The notes: generated by a model not told the origin, from the sequence alone. Positions 37,406 to 50,079 are shown, counted from the first letter of the stretch. The stretch is 64,000 nucleotides of DNA from Brassica napus (GCF_020379485.1 NC_063452.1:54775377-54839376); one strand, 5' to 3'. Program-made: numbers and translations.

Positions 37406-37955
37406 CAGTAGAACCTCTATAAATTAATACTCGATAAATTAATAATCTCTATAAATTAATAAACTTCGCCGGTCCCAACTTGGGCCGGTTCAAAATTTGA
37501 CACAAATCGATAAAATAATAAGATAATAATTTCTTAGAAAATTCTATGTAAATATATGGTCCCAGTAAAATTATAAATTAATAATTTATATTTATACATA
37601 TTCATGTAAGTAAAAACTTATTATTATATTGTTTTTTTTATATTCATAGTGGAATTATTTTTATATTTTCTTAACACTTATTATATTTTATTAAGTAATA
37701 TTATATCTAAAACCACATTTAAATTCTATGCAATATATATTATATACACAAAATAATATAATAAAATTAATATAAATGTCAAATTTCAAAAGTAAAAATT
37801 AAAGTCTATAAACTAAAATCAAATATTTTTCTTATCTTATAATAAATATATCTTAAAATAAAAAATCTAAATAAGGAAACTTTTGTAAATTAATATCTCT
37901 ATAAATTAATAAAATTTCAAAGTCCCAACATTATTAGTTTATAGAGGTTTTACTG
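37406..37955. mobile_element. Emigrant-type MITE (pogo/Tc1-mariner), 550 bp
   Basis: Terminal inverted repeats are CAGTAGAACCTCTATAAATT (left) and CAGTAAAACCTCTATAAACT (right, read inward). The element is flanked by TA at 37404-37405 and 37956-37957. This terminal sequence and TA target match the Emigrant/Lemi family of Arabidopsis. There is no coding sequence. Confidence 0.9.
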
Positions 37956-37957
37956 TA

Positions 37958-40094
37958 GATGATTTATAAACACATGAAGATTTTACAATATTTGATTTTA
38001 ACACAACAAATCATTAGTAAAATTTAAATAGAAATTATCTGCGCGTAACGCGGAAAACGATCTAGTCATTTTAATACGTGCATGGTATTATTTCTAAATC
38101 TACCATACACTTATAATTTATTAATATATCACCTCCTAATTAATACTTTAATTAAAAGTGATATATCCGAAGGAAAATGAAACAATGAATAACACTATGC
38201 ATGTTTTTGTAATGTTTTTAAAAATATTTTAATTTTAATTGAATGATTTTACGTATCATTCCAAATGTTAATTTTATTGGTTTATAATAGTATAGATGCA
38301 TATCAAATATTGGGTTTGGTTATGTTTTTCTTACAAAACAAACTCTCCAATGTGAAAAAACTGAATTTTGGATTATCATCTCTTTCGATCGGTTTTGTTT
38401 AAGGAAAATTTTACGGAGCTAGGCTAATGAGACTATTCGTGAAAAAAAAAAGAAGCTAATGAGACCATATAAGATTTATTTACTTGTATCTTTGTTATAT
38501 TTTCCTTTTCTGATGCAAAGTGATATTTTAGATATATAAATTTAGTCAGCAAGTGAACCAATTAATCGTCAGGTTGGAATTGACAGGACTACTTGTAAAT
38601 TTCTCGATGAATATTAAACACATTGATATATAAATCACATTTTTATTTAAATAAAACTATTCTAAAATTTCATGATGATTTTTTTTTATCTTTTTCAGTG
38701 ATTTCGGTTGGTTATCGATCGCTTTATATTTTTTTGAAATCTTTCACTAAAATTACAGATTCTATTTAAGCAAAAAAAAAAAGTTACAGATGATGTTTAG
38801 CTGTATTAAATTAAACAATTTACATAACATGTATATTTCATTTTTCAAAAAAAAAACATGTATATTTTATTTTTTGAAAGAGGGTATAAACATGCATATT
38901 TCACGTTATTTTTCTTCGATGACAAGTACTATGCCATGCATGCTTCATCAAAAAGTTTCACCAACCAAATACACAACACTGTAACTGTAACAAAGAGAGG
39001 CTGTGAATAACATAGAGGGATTATTAGCAGGTTTAGAATGGTCCAATTGTACATGTAATTTAAGTTCGTTTAGTTTGGTTTAGTTGGGTTTAAACGGCAT
39101 TGTTTTGCTCAACATAAAATAAACCCAAGTGGTAGAAAGGTAACTTCTTCTATAATGGGATCCAGCTTTCTTTGCATATTTTTGGAACATTCTCATCGTT
39201 TTAACTCTAAAAGGAAGATGAAAATTGTGACTTCCACAATGTGCCACGTTATTGGTTCAACAGGGTATCGATGCCATACGTCAACATTTTTCTTCGTTTT
39301 TAGATAAATAGACACAGCTTTTATACTCGTTTAATTTCATATCGGTTACTATTTTTTTCCGCGACACACGCGTTATGCATCTTACACAGCCAAATACATA
39401 TCACATTTTTAGTGCTTCTCGTCTTTGTTTGTCACCATTATCATATATGCAACTTATAGAATTTTCGCATGTGGGCAATTAATAATCATATTCTTTACAA
39501 AAATTACTAAACTTTAAATTTTACATATAACTAATTTGTTTGGACTCCGTTTCCAGTTTAATATATAACTCTGAATTGTGTTTTTTTCCTATGGTTAATA
39601 TAAATATTTTTATCAAGGTGTTGGTGACTTTGTAGTAACTTTTTGTTAGAAAAAAGAAAAAAGAAAAAGACTTTGTAGTAACACTAAAGAGTTGGTTATT
39701 TTGTGTGTTTAGATTCAAACCATTTTTAGTACGGAAATTTATTTTTAAATCAGAATATCTAATTTTGGGATATAAGAGAGATTATGGACTTAAGACTCAA
39801 AACTTAGGAAAAATATAAGTCTTTTGGTCAAACAATTTGTTTTATGTAGTGGTTGAACAATGCAAAAATAAGAAAATGATAACTGACAACCAAACAGAAT
39901 ATTGGTAGTTAAAACCATTATACACTAATAATATACAAACTCTAAAGCTTAAGATTTTTTTGAAAGAACACATAAGAAGGCATTCTTTAGTTCTGAAAAC
40001 ATATGTCACCAAATAAACAAAATATATAAAAATTAGTGAAGATCATCCCATTGGAGGACCCCACAGTACATGGTTCCATTAATGGAAGAACCTC
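37958..40094. other. Intergenic, upstream of the FAF-like gene
   Basis: AT-rich, no gene recognised. The last several hundred bases should include the FAF-like promoter. Confidence 0.4.
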
Positions 40095-40104
40095 TATATA
40101 AAAA
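40095..40104 (+). promoter_or_regulatory. TATA box of the FAF-like gene
   Basis: TATATAAAAA lies about 30 bases before a likely transcription start in CTCTTCATGTCTCACTCATC. The 5' UTR that follows has a 122-bp GT-AG intron (40249-40370) before the start codon at 40416. Confidence 0.6.
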
Positions 40105-40415
40105 GCGCAACTGCACTCTGCTCTCTTCATGTCTCACTCATCCATCTAACCACAAAACATCATCACCATCATATTCCTCTCTTTAATACACCACTACCTA
40201 ACACACATTTGAATTTTCGCTCAAGAGATTAATTTCTCAAATCACCAGGTATGCTAATCTTCAAAACTGAATCATCATTTGCTATTTATAGAGAAATAGT
40301 TAGCTTCGTTTGTTGAGTTGTCGTTTGTAATTAGTGGTTATTAACATTATCATTATTGTTAATTGTGCAGGAAAGCCAGGGAAGAGTATTAAGAGAGGTT
40401 CTGATCCTATTTGAG

Positions 40416-41737
40416 ATGATGGCTTGTGGCTTAAGCAAGAGCCTTGGCTTCTCCTCCTCGTTGAAGAAGCAGCAAGAAGGCATAGTGACCATCCTTGGTG
40501 GCATTTCGTCGAACACTTCATCTGCACCTTCGCTCAGGCGGACTTTCTCCGATGATTTGTTCTCCAAGAATTGGCTCTCTCACAACGAGTCTTCTCCTAT
40601 GAAGAGGAAGAGGAAGGATCAAGATCTGGGTTCGATATTTGGGCTCAGATTCAAAAAGTCAAGAATCAGACGAAGGAGGAGATCGAGCCGGCCCAATCCG
40701 ATGTATGGAGTTCGATCTTATCGGACAAGAAGAAGGCGGAGTCGAGCAACGACGCGGTTCCTCCGCCGTACGTTCATCCTCTGATGAAACGCGCCAGCTC
40801 CTTGAGCGAGAAAAGCCTCGAGATTTGCACTGAGAGTCTCGGATCCGAGACGGGTTGCGAAGGATTCGCTTCGTATGCATCTTCGGAGACTGCAGATGAG
40901 GAGAGGAATCTCATTCTCAGCGTTATAGTCACCAAAGAGGAAGAAGAAACAGAGGCTGAGGCTGAACAAGAATCAATCACGGTTCCAAATCACACACCAT
41001 GCATGGAGCTGCCACGAGGATCGTTTCCTCCTCCGATTCGTTCGCTCTCGATCCAATCTGGTTCGGCTCTGCACATGAAAACTCGCCGCGACAATGGCCG
41101 ATTGGTCTGGAGGCTGTTTCCATGCCGTCGCACAACAACTTCTCCGCCAAGCGCCAAGACGGACGCCTCCTCCTAACTTTTGCGGAAATCAGCGACGAAC
41201 CCGATTGCGAAATTGACATCTTTAGCGACGAAGAAGACGAAACTGATGATGAGCTTCAGTGGGTCCGACGATGAAGAAGAAGAGGTAGAAGACGAGTTTG
41301 CGTACAAGCCCAGTGAGCTTACGTATAAGCTGGCACCAAAGCCCATTGGGCCTATATCTGTTCATAGGTTGGCACATAAGCCGATTGGTGTACCAAAAAC
41401 AAATTCGAGATGGGATGAGTTAGAAACCAAAACGGACCTGTCGACGCCGGTAGACCACTCTCTGCCACCAAGGCCGAGGGTTGCTCAGCTCGCTCGGTCA
41501 ATGAAGCCACCGTCTACGGTGGATGACACTGTAGGAGCAGCTTGCTTCAACACATGTGACTACTCTTGGAAGCTCGAAAACACTGAAACTTTGGGCCGCA
41601 ACACAAATCCCCAATTTCAAGCCCAAAACTATGTCAACAAATCAATCGGTGTTGGAAATGACGGTTGGATAAATGGTTGCAAGGAACGTAGGAGGTCTCT
41701 GTTGTCCGTTGAGCCTTTCTGCATTGCCACTTCATAA
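40416..41737 (+). pseudogene. FAF-like protein (FANTASTIC FOUR family, At5g22090-like), three frameshifts
   Basis: The product would be about 440 residues. It begins [14 protein letters not shown] at 40416 and continues through [13 protein letters not shown] and [17 protein letters not shown]. The middle has [21 protein letters not shown] and [20 protein letters not shown]. The FAF domain follows: [21 protein letters not shown], then [20 protein letters not shown] and LLLTFAEIS. The C terminus is acidic, then [20 protein letters not shown] proteins affect shoot meristem size; the chloroplast FAF-like member is poorly studied. The reading changes frame at about 40600-40640, at 41100-41108 (GTCTGGAG where GTCTTGGAG is expected) and at 41250-41262. 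No single frame encodes the protein. The promoter, the 5' UTR intron and high conservation argue for recent loss or for sequence error rather than an old relic. Confidence 0.8.
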
Positions 41738-42194
41738 GACCCTACCAAAGGGGTAATTACAAGAAGCATAAGTATATTATATATCTATCTATTATGTATA
41801 TATATGCGAGTATGTATACTCGAATATATATGCATATTAACCAAATAATTGTCGTTGTTGCTGTTGTTTTTTCCAAAGAAAGTGAGGAGTGAAGATTAGG
41901 AAGTAAATTTATTGTTTCAAATGAGGTTAGAGACCTCGTTGGTGAAAGAAATATTTATGATGAGTGTTATGTTTTGTACAAAACTTTTGTTGTTCCATAC
42001 CTGATAGCAAATAAGATCAAAACTCGTTTTATTCATTTAAATAAACATCACCACATTATGGCAAATACCATATGAGCACATAAAGGTATATAAGATCATT
42101 TGTTTGGGCCTCTAAAGTTGAAAGCAAAAAAAAATTATTTAAATTAGAAAGCAACAATAATATGTTTGAAAAAATCTTTATTTAAAAACAAAGT
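41738..42194. other. 3' flank of the FAF-like gene
   Basis: AT-rich, non-coding. It probably holds the 3' UTR. Confidence 0.4.
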
Positions 42195-42390
42195 TAACTC
42201 ATCTTCACCGTAGAGGATATGTATTTATTAATTAATTCAATAAAAAGAAGGACGCTAACATAATTGACTTTGAAGGCTGCGGCAAAGCAATAGGCTTGAT
42301 TAGTCTTTGTTGAACCAACTTTGTTTGGTAATTCTTAAGTATTATGTCCTAGATATCACTGATGATAATGTGCTCTCACACTAATATACT
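42195..42390. repeat. Diverged direct repeat, copy A (partner at 45272-45466)
   Basis: Shares TCTTCACcGTAGAGG, TCAATAAAAAGAAG, GGACgCTAACAtAATTGACT, ATTATGTCCT and CTCTCACaCTAATATACTC in the same order with 45272-45466, with many substitutions between. The partner lies in the 3' flank of the gene at 45641-46272. Confidence 0.75.
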
Positions 42391-43500
42391 CTGTTTTTCT
42401 AGACTAATCAAATTATAAACGTATTCAGGAGATGTTTCATGGCTAAGACAACAAAATTCAACTCAATTAAATCATCTAAATGGCTAAATCTTAAATCAAT
42501 TATTTTTGAAATGTTGTTTGTATGACTATTCTGTGAATATTTCATTTCTTGAAACGTGAAAACTGTGAACAGATTTTGATCCTTTTCACATTGCAGAAGA
42601 AATAAATTACACGTAGATATACTTATGTTGAATTTGATTTGTAGTAATGAAGTTTTTAATTGGAGAATATATTACTTCTTACAAATTTTCTAACTTAAAA
42701 CATCGTTTAAATTTTGAAAACTTGACTCTCTTTATGAATTTTTCAGAGGAGTGTCATGAAACTACTTTTCCGAAAAGAAGACATATTTGCAGAATTATTT
42801 TTGAAATGTTGTTTTATAACTAATAAGAAGAATATTAAGTCTTTTTGTCAAATTAAAAAATGGGAAACTTTAATAAATTAGATGGAAACAAAAAATTCAT
42901 CGCGTCACTATAATAATTCAACTCGTTTCCTCTGACTCTGTCAGCCGTTCTTTACACTCTCGCCAAGATTCTTTTTTTTTTCTTTCTCCCCAATACTCTC
43001 TATTTTCCAAAATGATTATATGTTCACGGAATATCACTGTTCGGAGAAACTCATAAAGAGAGTCAATTTTATATCTAAAATAGCATCGCAGGCTCCAAAG
43101 ATATTTTCTTTATCGAAAAGTAATTTCATGACACTCTTTGGTAAAACTCATAAAGAGAATCAAGTTTTTGAAAATTTATAAGATTGTTTTAAATTAGAAA
43201 ATTTGTAAGAAGTGCTCCATTCTCCAATTAAAAACTTCATTACTACAAATCAAATTCAACATAAGCATATCCAAGTGTACAATTTTTTTTTCTGCAATGT
43301 TGAAAGGGTTCAAAATCTGTTCACGGTTTTCACTTTTCAAAAAATGAAATATTCACAGAATAGTCATACAAACAACATTTCAAAAATAATTGATTTAGGA
43401 TTTAGACATTTAGATGACTTAATTGAGTTGGATTTTTCTGGCTTAGCCATGAAACATCTCACAAATACGTCTACAATTTCATTAGTCTCAAGAAAAACAA
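42391..43500. repeat. Long imperfect inverted repeat (arms about 400 bp, loop about 300 bp)
   Basis: The left arm (42391-42790) and right arm (43092-43500) are reverse complements with scattered differences. Examples on the left are GAGATGTTTCATGGCTAAG, TTTTTGAAATGTTGTTTGTA and GACTATTCTGTGAATATTTC; all three recur, inverted, on the right. Transcription through it would make a long hairpin. It could be a foldback transposon; no transposase is inside. Confidence 0.88.
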
Positions 43501-43779
43501 TATAAAAACAAAATAAATAGCCAGATTACATCCCAAATTCATCAAGTAGACTTGAGTGGGGCCCCAATCCAATTATCCAGAAGCCCAAAACCGAGCCTCA
43601 ACTCAAGCACAATCAGACCAACGATCTTTTTTACTGCTACATGACAAGAACATAACACATGGGAAATAAGCTCCAACATGTACGGATAAAGCAGCTGCGT
43701 CTCATAATCGTTTTGCAGTGTTATCGTCCAATGCTTGTAAATATAATAAATCAATGCCTACAAATTAAAATATGAATTA

Positions 43780-44540
43780 CCTTCTAGTAGAGAGTCCATG
43801 AATTCATATTCATGCAACATATGTTCGATGCTCTTTTGTTTTTCAGACAAAACTGCAGTTTGGATCCAATTTTGTGTCAAGATCAAGACTTCAACCATAG
43901 GAGGAGAAATAAAACTCCTATATGGATCTAAGATTCGACTGGCAGTGCTGAAAGCAGATTAAGATGAAACATAGGACATGAATCACAAGAACATCCTTAG
44001 CTATTTCAGACAAGATAGAAAACTTCACACTATTGTCTCTCCACCATGATAGAATGTCATACCTTGTACCCAAGTTATTAGCTGATTCTACTTCAACATT
44101 TTCCATCAAGTATATGCTTAACTCATTAGCTGATTTAATACATTGGTTCACAGACTGCATTTGCTGATAAAGCATGGAAAATAATGTGGACCGATGATGA
44201 GTGCTACTAGATAAAGATCCACCAACCGCCGTATCAGTAACCAAACAAGCTGCGTGTCTAGTTTGACTTTCATTCGATGCATCCATGTTACTGCTCTGAG
44301 ATATCTTATACGCATCAAATAACTTACGTAAAAGACGCATGACTTTTTTCCTTCATTTCAATAGCAGTCGAACTGTTTTTGCCGTACATGTTTTCAAAGC
44401 AAATGGTAGGAAAGACCATCTTATTGCGTGGATCGAAGACACTGGCAACAATTAATACGGGATTCAAGTTATCCAAACCATCCCAATATTTGTCAAACAT
44501 TTTTCGCATTGGAGATACCATAGCTCTAAGTTTAGGATCA
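43780..44540 (-). pseudogene. hAT transposase fragment (RICESLEEPER/DAYSLEEPER type)
   Basis: On the minus strand the pieces MVSPMRKMFDKYWDGLDNLN, PVLIVASVFDPRNKMVF, DILSWWRDNSVKFSILSEIA and then AFSTASRILDPYRSFISPPM follow the order of the C-terminal half of plant hAT transposases (catalytic-core end and dimerisation domain). They fall in different frames, with breaks near 44330 and 43960. The BED zinc finger and N-terminal half are missing. It is a dead fragment. Confidence 0.85.
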
Positions 44541-45271
44541 TAATGATTACTCAGTGAGATGAATTAGGTCTCGATGCTGCATATTTCATCATAACAAGAA
44601 CTAGACGTCAATGTTTTAAAAAGCAGAAAATGCCAAAGCATGCAAAATCAAATCAAATCTAGATAATAACTGAAGAAAAGGAAAAGAAAATTATTAAAAC
44701 ATACTTTCACTCAATCAATGATTCAATGGCGATAGGAACTAGGAAGCAAAAGATTAAAAGAGGAAGCCCTAATTTGAAAACACTTAAACAATAATAAAAG
44801 TATAAAACCATGAAACTGAAAACTTCAAACAAACAATCCAAGCAAATCAGAGAAAACAGTGCAGAATCGGAGATCAAGCCTAGTTATTCCACTTAAAGAT
44901 CCACCAAACCTATCTCAAATTTGATCTAACATCAATTAAAGCTATAATACATACCAAACATAAGAACTTGCCTCGAGAGAAACTAGACTTAAACCAAAAC
45001 GAAACCAAAGCTATAAAGAAGCAAGTATTATGACTTACTGAAGTATTATGACTTACTGAGACATACCTGTTAGGCTATTTGTTTTTTTGTCCAGATATTT
45101 CAATCTATTAAAACTGAGAAACAGAAACAAACTGATTCAGTTCTCCACACCCCCACCTCATGAGAGACTCGCTACACAAACTCAGTCTAATGACTGTGCA
45201 CCAAATCGTTTGAATCCTATTTGTCCCATTAGATCTGTACATTTACTAGTGTTCTGTGTTCTGCCAGCCAT
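44541..45271. other. Intergenic
   Basis: Non-coding; the first bases continue the hAT frame for a few codons. Nothing else recognised. Confidence 0.35.
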
Positions 45272-45466
45272 CTTCACTGTAGAGGCTAGAGGGTATGTAT
45301 TGAGTTATTATTCAATAAAAAAGAAGCAGGACACTAACAAAATTGACTACTTGTGATGGAAGGCTTGAGTAAATCTTAATGATTATGTCCTTAAACTCAT
45401 TTCATCTACGATGATGGATGGTTGTGTAAATGTAATGCTGATGAGCTCTCACGCTAATATACTCAA
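45272..45466. repeat. Diverged direct repeat, copy B
   Basis: Partner of 42195-42390, in the same orientation. It lies in the probable 3' UTR side of the minus-strand gene at 45641-46272. Confidence 0.75.
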
Positions 45467-45640
45467 GTTGCATATACATCACTGAAGCAATGCTAAGTAG
45501 TGATGAAATAATATAATCGAATATGCATTAGATATAGATAGGCTGATCTGAATGTATGAGTAACTGAGAAAACAGAAAAAAAAAAAAAAAAAAACAAAAG
45601 AAGATTCATGGGTTTTTACATGGAAATCCCGAAAGCAACA

Positions 45641-46272
45641 TCAGATTCTTCTACCCCTCATAGTAGTAGTAACAGTTTTCTTCTTGTTCTCCTTGGTCAT
45701 GCTCATGCTCATGCTCCTCAGAGAATACCTCGGCTCTGTAGTCTCAACAGTGGTCTTCTTCTTGGTGGTTCCTCTTCTCTTAGTGGTCGTAGGCTCGACT
45801 CCTTTGACTACAGATTCTTCTCCTCCGTTCTTCCTCTTCAATCGCTCGTTCCTCCTTGCCGAATACTCTTCGTAGAACCTCCCTCTCTCGAACACCAACG
45901 GAGCCGAATCTGCAGCCAAATTCTCCAGATTCGACGCCTCAGCTCTGGTTTTCACATCCTCTGACTCGACCGAGAGCTTAGCTTCCACATCTCCATGGCT
46001 TAACCTTCGTCCCGGCTTCGTCATGCCTAGTTTTCGTTAGGGAGAATCAATCATCATCCAACAAATTATTGAAACTCGAGACGAGATAGATTGATCGTTA
46101 ACAGGTGATTGATGAAGTGAACATAACCTGGTGGTGTTTTCAGAGTGGAAGAAGAAGAGTTGGAGAGGAGGACTTGGCGTGATCGGAGACGGATCGGAGA
46201 TTTGGGAGGCGGTGGTTTCAGGTAAGATGATCTCATCCTCGACGACATCTTCTTCTCGCAGTTAGATTTCAA
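45641..46272 (-). CDS. Small basic plant protein of unknown function, two exons
   Basis: Exon 1 is 46128-46272 and exon 2 is 45641-46026, with a GT-AG intron that joins in frame (PPG then MTKPGRRLSHGDVE). The product is 176 residues, or 168 if the second Met (46248) is used. It has a Pro/Arg/Ser-rich N terminus (LKPPPPKSPIRLRSRQ), a central conserved-looking block (LVFERGRFYEEYSARRNERL) and a Lys/Thr-rich basic tail. That composition suggests a nuclear or nucleic-acid-associated protein. I do not recognise a named family, so I assign no function. The frame is intact and the splice sites are good. A gene fragment of its 3' side may be duplicated at 42195-42390. Confidence 0.7.
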
Positions 46273-47244
46273 AATTTTCTCAAAGAGAGAAAGAGTTTGG
46301 TTGGTATAAGAGATTTTGGAGGAAAGAGCGGCCTTTTCTCATCCGACGGCTGAGATTGCTCCTCATTCAAAATGGTAATGCTTTTTGTTTTTTTTTTTCC
46401 TTCCTTCTGAGTTCAAATTTAAGAAGAAGAAAGGTGTTGTGTTGAACCGTTCGTTATTCAAACATTAAATTAATATAACTTAGGGAGGGAGGGAGGATAC
46501 ACATTAATCTTGTTGTATGACGTTTCCTTTTAGATAACTCTTTAATACAAACGTTGACTAATAAATAAATACGTGTGTGTGTGTGTTAAGAAACTTGCTT
46601 TGTTTTGTTTTGACTTTTAGTAAGAACAGCAAACGGATTAAGAAACTTTGATGTTGACTAATAATATATGATAACTCTTTATTACAAAATGTTTACCTAT
46701 GTTGGGAGGATAACACATTAAGCTTGTTAGTTATATGACTTTTAGATTAACTCCCATTTTGAAGAAGTATACACAATCATCTTGTTGACTTTTAGTCAAC
46801 TCTTTATCATGTTCACATTTAGCCTTTTTCTTTTCCATAAGCTTAGCGTAGTGTCCTTGTGTTTAACTATCTGGTGTTGACTTTGCGAACTCAAGCACGA
46901 CCCATTGTGTGTTTCTGCTTCCATGCAGCTATGAGAATGCAGCATTCATAAGCTATGGTTTTTATATTTTCCACATACTTAACAACGCAAGGAAAAGTTT
47001 AACAAGAACAAAAAAAAAAATTTAGTTGGTAATCCATAATTTAATTCTTCATTGTCAAAATGGGTACATTTCTTGGGGCAACACTGGATACAAAATTTAA
47101 TACCGGATACTGGCATATAGTACGATGAGAAGATAACTGAATCCACACTCTAACACATCGATTAGGAAAAGCTTTCTCGAGATAGGTTACATTACATCCC
47201 CTCAAATCTAATGTCAAACAATAGCTTCTTCGTTGACGCTTCTA
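46273..47244. other. Intergenic
   Basis: Contains a GT microsatellite near 46573-46585. It is the 5' flank of one minus-strand gene and the 3' flank of the SPOUT gene. No coding sequence seen. Confidence 0.4.
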
Positions 47245-49457
47245 TCAAGCTTCAACTCCTCTCATTGCCCTGCTAATGGGTTCTTGGAAGTACTGAAGTG
47301 ATATAAACATGGCTTCCTGCATATATTTACCGCACCAATTTTCTCAGCTCAGTCATCACAGATGATAACAAAAAGACCAGATCCACTTTTTCATAAACAA
47401 TGAAAGAAACAAAACAGCAAATACCTCTGTTCGAATGGTTCGGCTTCCTTGATGTGGACATGTATTCAAGTATATATTAAACGCTTCTCGCACGTTTTTC
47501 CCCTGTAGGCAACATACAAATCACAGTAAGAAAGGAAACAGCCAAAGATCTTTTAGAACTTGTGAATCTTTGTGAGAGATAAAGAGGTTTCTAATACAAC
47601 TTTCTTGATACTATTGAGGGCCACGGAAACACATTTACCTTATACTGGTTATCTTCTTCGACACTTTCTTCAAGACCAGCTAGCCCTCCAAATGCAATCA
47701 ATAGATGCCTATGAAAATTCATGCCACAACCATCTAAGTCAGTCCCCTCAATTCAAAAATGTGTTTAGAAATAAATGTATAGGAGGAAATGAGAATCACC
47801 TAAATGTTGGTATTTTCAGCTCTGATGAACTAATTTTCAGGCCATGCTCCGAGGTACCAATCAAATAATCGTAACCACCCTGCTTGGTAGTAGGAAATTA
47901 ATATTGATATAATTCATAGAATGATGAAGAGTAGAGTATCTCATTAGGAGTAGTACCTCGAAAGGGCATTCCTTGAATACTGAACTTAGGTGTGATGCAT
48001 ATCGTACTTTGTATCCCCAATACATCCCTGCTTCTTCCCTTGGCTTAGAGGGGGGAACAATCTGACGTACCAAATCTAGATGAACCAAAACCAATATCCA
48101 TTAACTTAAACGAGTAGATACAGGTTTTCCTGAGCGCAAAGAAGACAAATGAATACGATAACTGAGAAATGATAAAGAGATTAACAGTACCTAAATCACG
48201 GTTGGTTCCCATGGCTACTGTGACTCTAACACCTGGACTAAGCACTTGATCAACAACAACACTCTGCATCAAACAAAAGTCAATCCATGCATACAATTTG
48301 TAGAAAAGACCCGACTGAGATATCTGAATGTGATAAGAGCTGAAAAATACCTTGTCTAGACCCACATCAACCAATGTACCCTCAGAGTTTATTGGCTTTT
48401 CCCTTAGCGTCACACCTACAAGGTTTTCATTTCCAAAACAAAAAATTTGAAACCACAACATCACAGCCTTATCTACAACAAAGAAAGGGTAGTAGTAGCT
48501 TGATTCATATTTTCTCCACACCAGCTTCGTGGTGTATCATATCATATCTCTAAAGATGGAAAAAAAGCAAAGCAATGTCATTGGGGATGGTTTTGAAAGA
48601 TTGATGTTTTTACCTTCACGGTATTGTTCCCACTCGTGCTTACGCAGATGGTGAGGAGCATCAAGAGGTGGCAACATACCCTGTTTATATACAAGTCTGG
48701 TTACTAAAGACAGTAGAAGAAAACGAAGAGATATATAAGTAAAGTCATTACCACAAATCTAAGATCATTGTGCTTGGGGAAGAGAGTCTTCCTCAAATAC
48801 TGTGGTGTCTCTAAATACTTCAAGATACGAACGAGAAAAGGGGCACCACTCTCGTTGCTATCAGAAGGATTCGTAACAGAGGAGTTGTTGACCTCTGAGC
48901 TGCTCTTGTTGTCAAACACTACAATCTGAATTCAATCAAACACACACACAAAAAGGTTTTAAAATTCAGTAGAGTTTAGACTAGTTTTGATGCAATCTGA
49001 AACAACGTACCTCGTCGATTCGAAAAATTGTGGATGCACGAGCAATTTGGCCAGCAAGCTGAGAACATTTAAAAAGAGTTTTTTTTTTTAATTAATAATA
49101 TAAATGTAAGAGAGGAGCTCCGAGAAGCTAGCTAAAAGGGAAGAAGAGAGTGAGTACACGTGTGGCGAGCTCAAGTGATTGAGTGTTGTTGATGATGGAG
49201 CCAGCTATGGCTATTGTAACAGTTGGTCTCTCTTCGTTTTTCTTTTCTTCTACATTTGGCTCCTCCTCCTTGCTTTTCTTCTTTTTTTTCTTCTTCGCTT
49301 CTCCGTCGTGACTCACCTTTTGCTCCGGATCGTCATGGCTTCTCTTCTTCTTCTTCTTATTCTTCTTTTTGAGGTCTCCGTCGATTCTCTCTGTTAGCTC
49401 GGACTCCTCCATTTCGAGCTCAGGGTCGTCATGGCTTCTCTTGCTTTTCTTCCCCAT
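47245..49457 (-). CDS. SPOUT-fold RNA methyltransferase, C9orf114/SPOUT1 family (At5g19300-like)
   Basis: Eleven exons, all GT-AG and in phase: 49158-49457, 49011-49058, 48752-48925, 48614-48680, 48351-48415, 48191-48263, 47957-48075, 47800-47879, 47639-47708, 47425-47502 and 47245-47316. They encode 381 residues with no frame damage. The N terminus is strongly Lys-rich (nuclear-type) with two SHDDPE blocks. The catalytic domain starts at PTVTIAIAGSIINNTQSLEL and continues with ARASTIFRIDEIVVFD, LETPQYLRKTLFP and HHLRKHEWEQYREG. The C-terminal knot region has SEHGLKIS and LIAFGGLAGLEESVEED. This DUF171 family is a SAM-dependent RNA methyltransferase group; the human member is linked to mitotic spindle function. 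The RNA target in plants is unknown to me. Neighbours on the right, the hydrolase and KAPP, keep the Arabidopsis order. Confidence 0.93.
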
Positions 49458-50065
49458 TTTTCTGCCGCCGGCGATTGGACTGCAGCTGCGGCGAATTTCG
49501 CAGGGTTTATGTTGTTTTGGGTTCTTACTGGATTCGTGGGCCTATGTTAGCTTATTTGATTGGGCCTGGCTTCAAGCCTATTTAATTAGTAACGTGGTTT
49601 TCAAGTACGGCTAGTTAATTGTAACCTTACGTTTCCTTACGATAGATTTAAAATCTCACGTTCAGTTTATTCTTTAACAACTATGTTGTTCCAAAAAAAA
49701 AAAAAAAAAAACCGTTGCTTGACGAAAACAAGGATATGTTTAAGTTTAATCCGTATATACAGACAGCACTTCCAACATCTTTGCACAAATGGTAATGAAA
49801 AATATAACATCTTTGCACAATGGTAAAAATCTCCATTCTCCACAACGGATTCTTGCAAACAGTTAATACGACAGCTAATCCTCCAGTAAAAGTTCAAATG
49901 GATATTTTCATTAATGACTCCAGATTCTTTCATTTCCCTGCCTTTTTTCTTTTATTTTACCTAAAGAAGCAACTTAACAATGATTTGCTGGTGTGGTGTT
50001 TGATCATGTGAGAATTGCAGCTTCTTATTTTATTAAAAGAGAAAGGAAAAAAAAAACATATTTAT
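49458..50065. other. Upstream region of the SPOUT gene
   Basis: Presumed promoter; an A run lies near 49690-49710. No gene seen. Position 50066 begins one copy of the retroposon's target duplication. Confidence 0.4.
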
Positions 50066-50079
50066 AAAAAATGCCATCT

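Noticed and set aside
40659..41219. Antisense frames of 73-83 codons
   Set aside because: Shadows of the FAF-like coding sequence.
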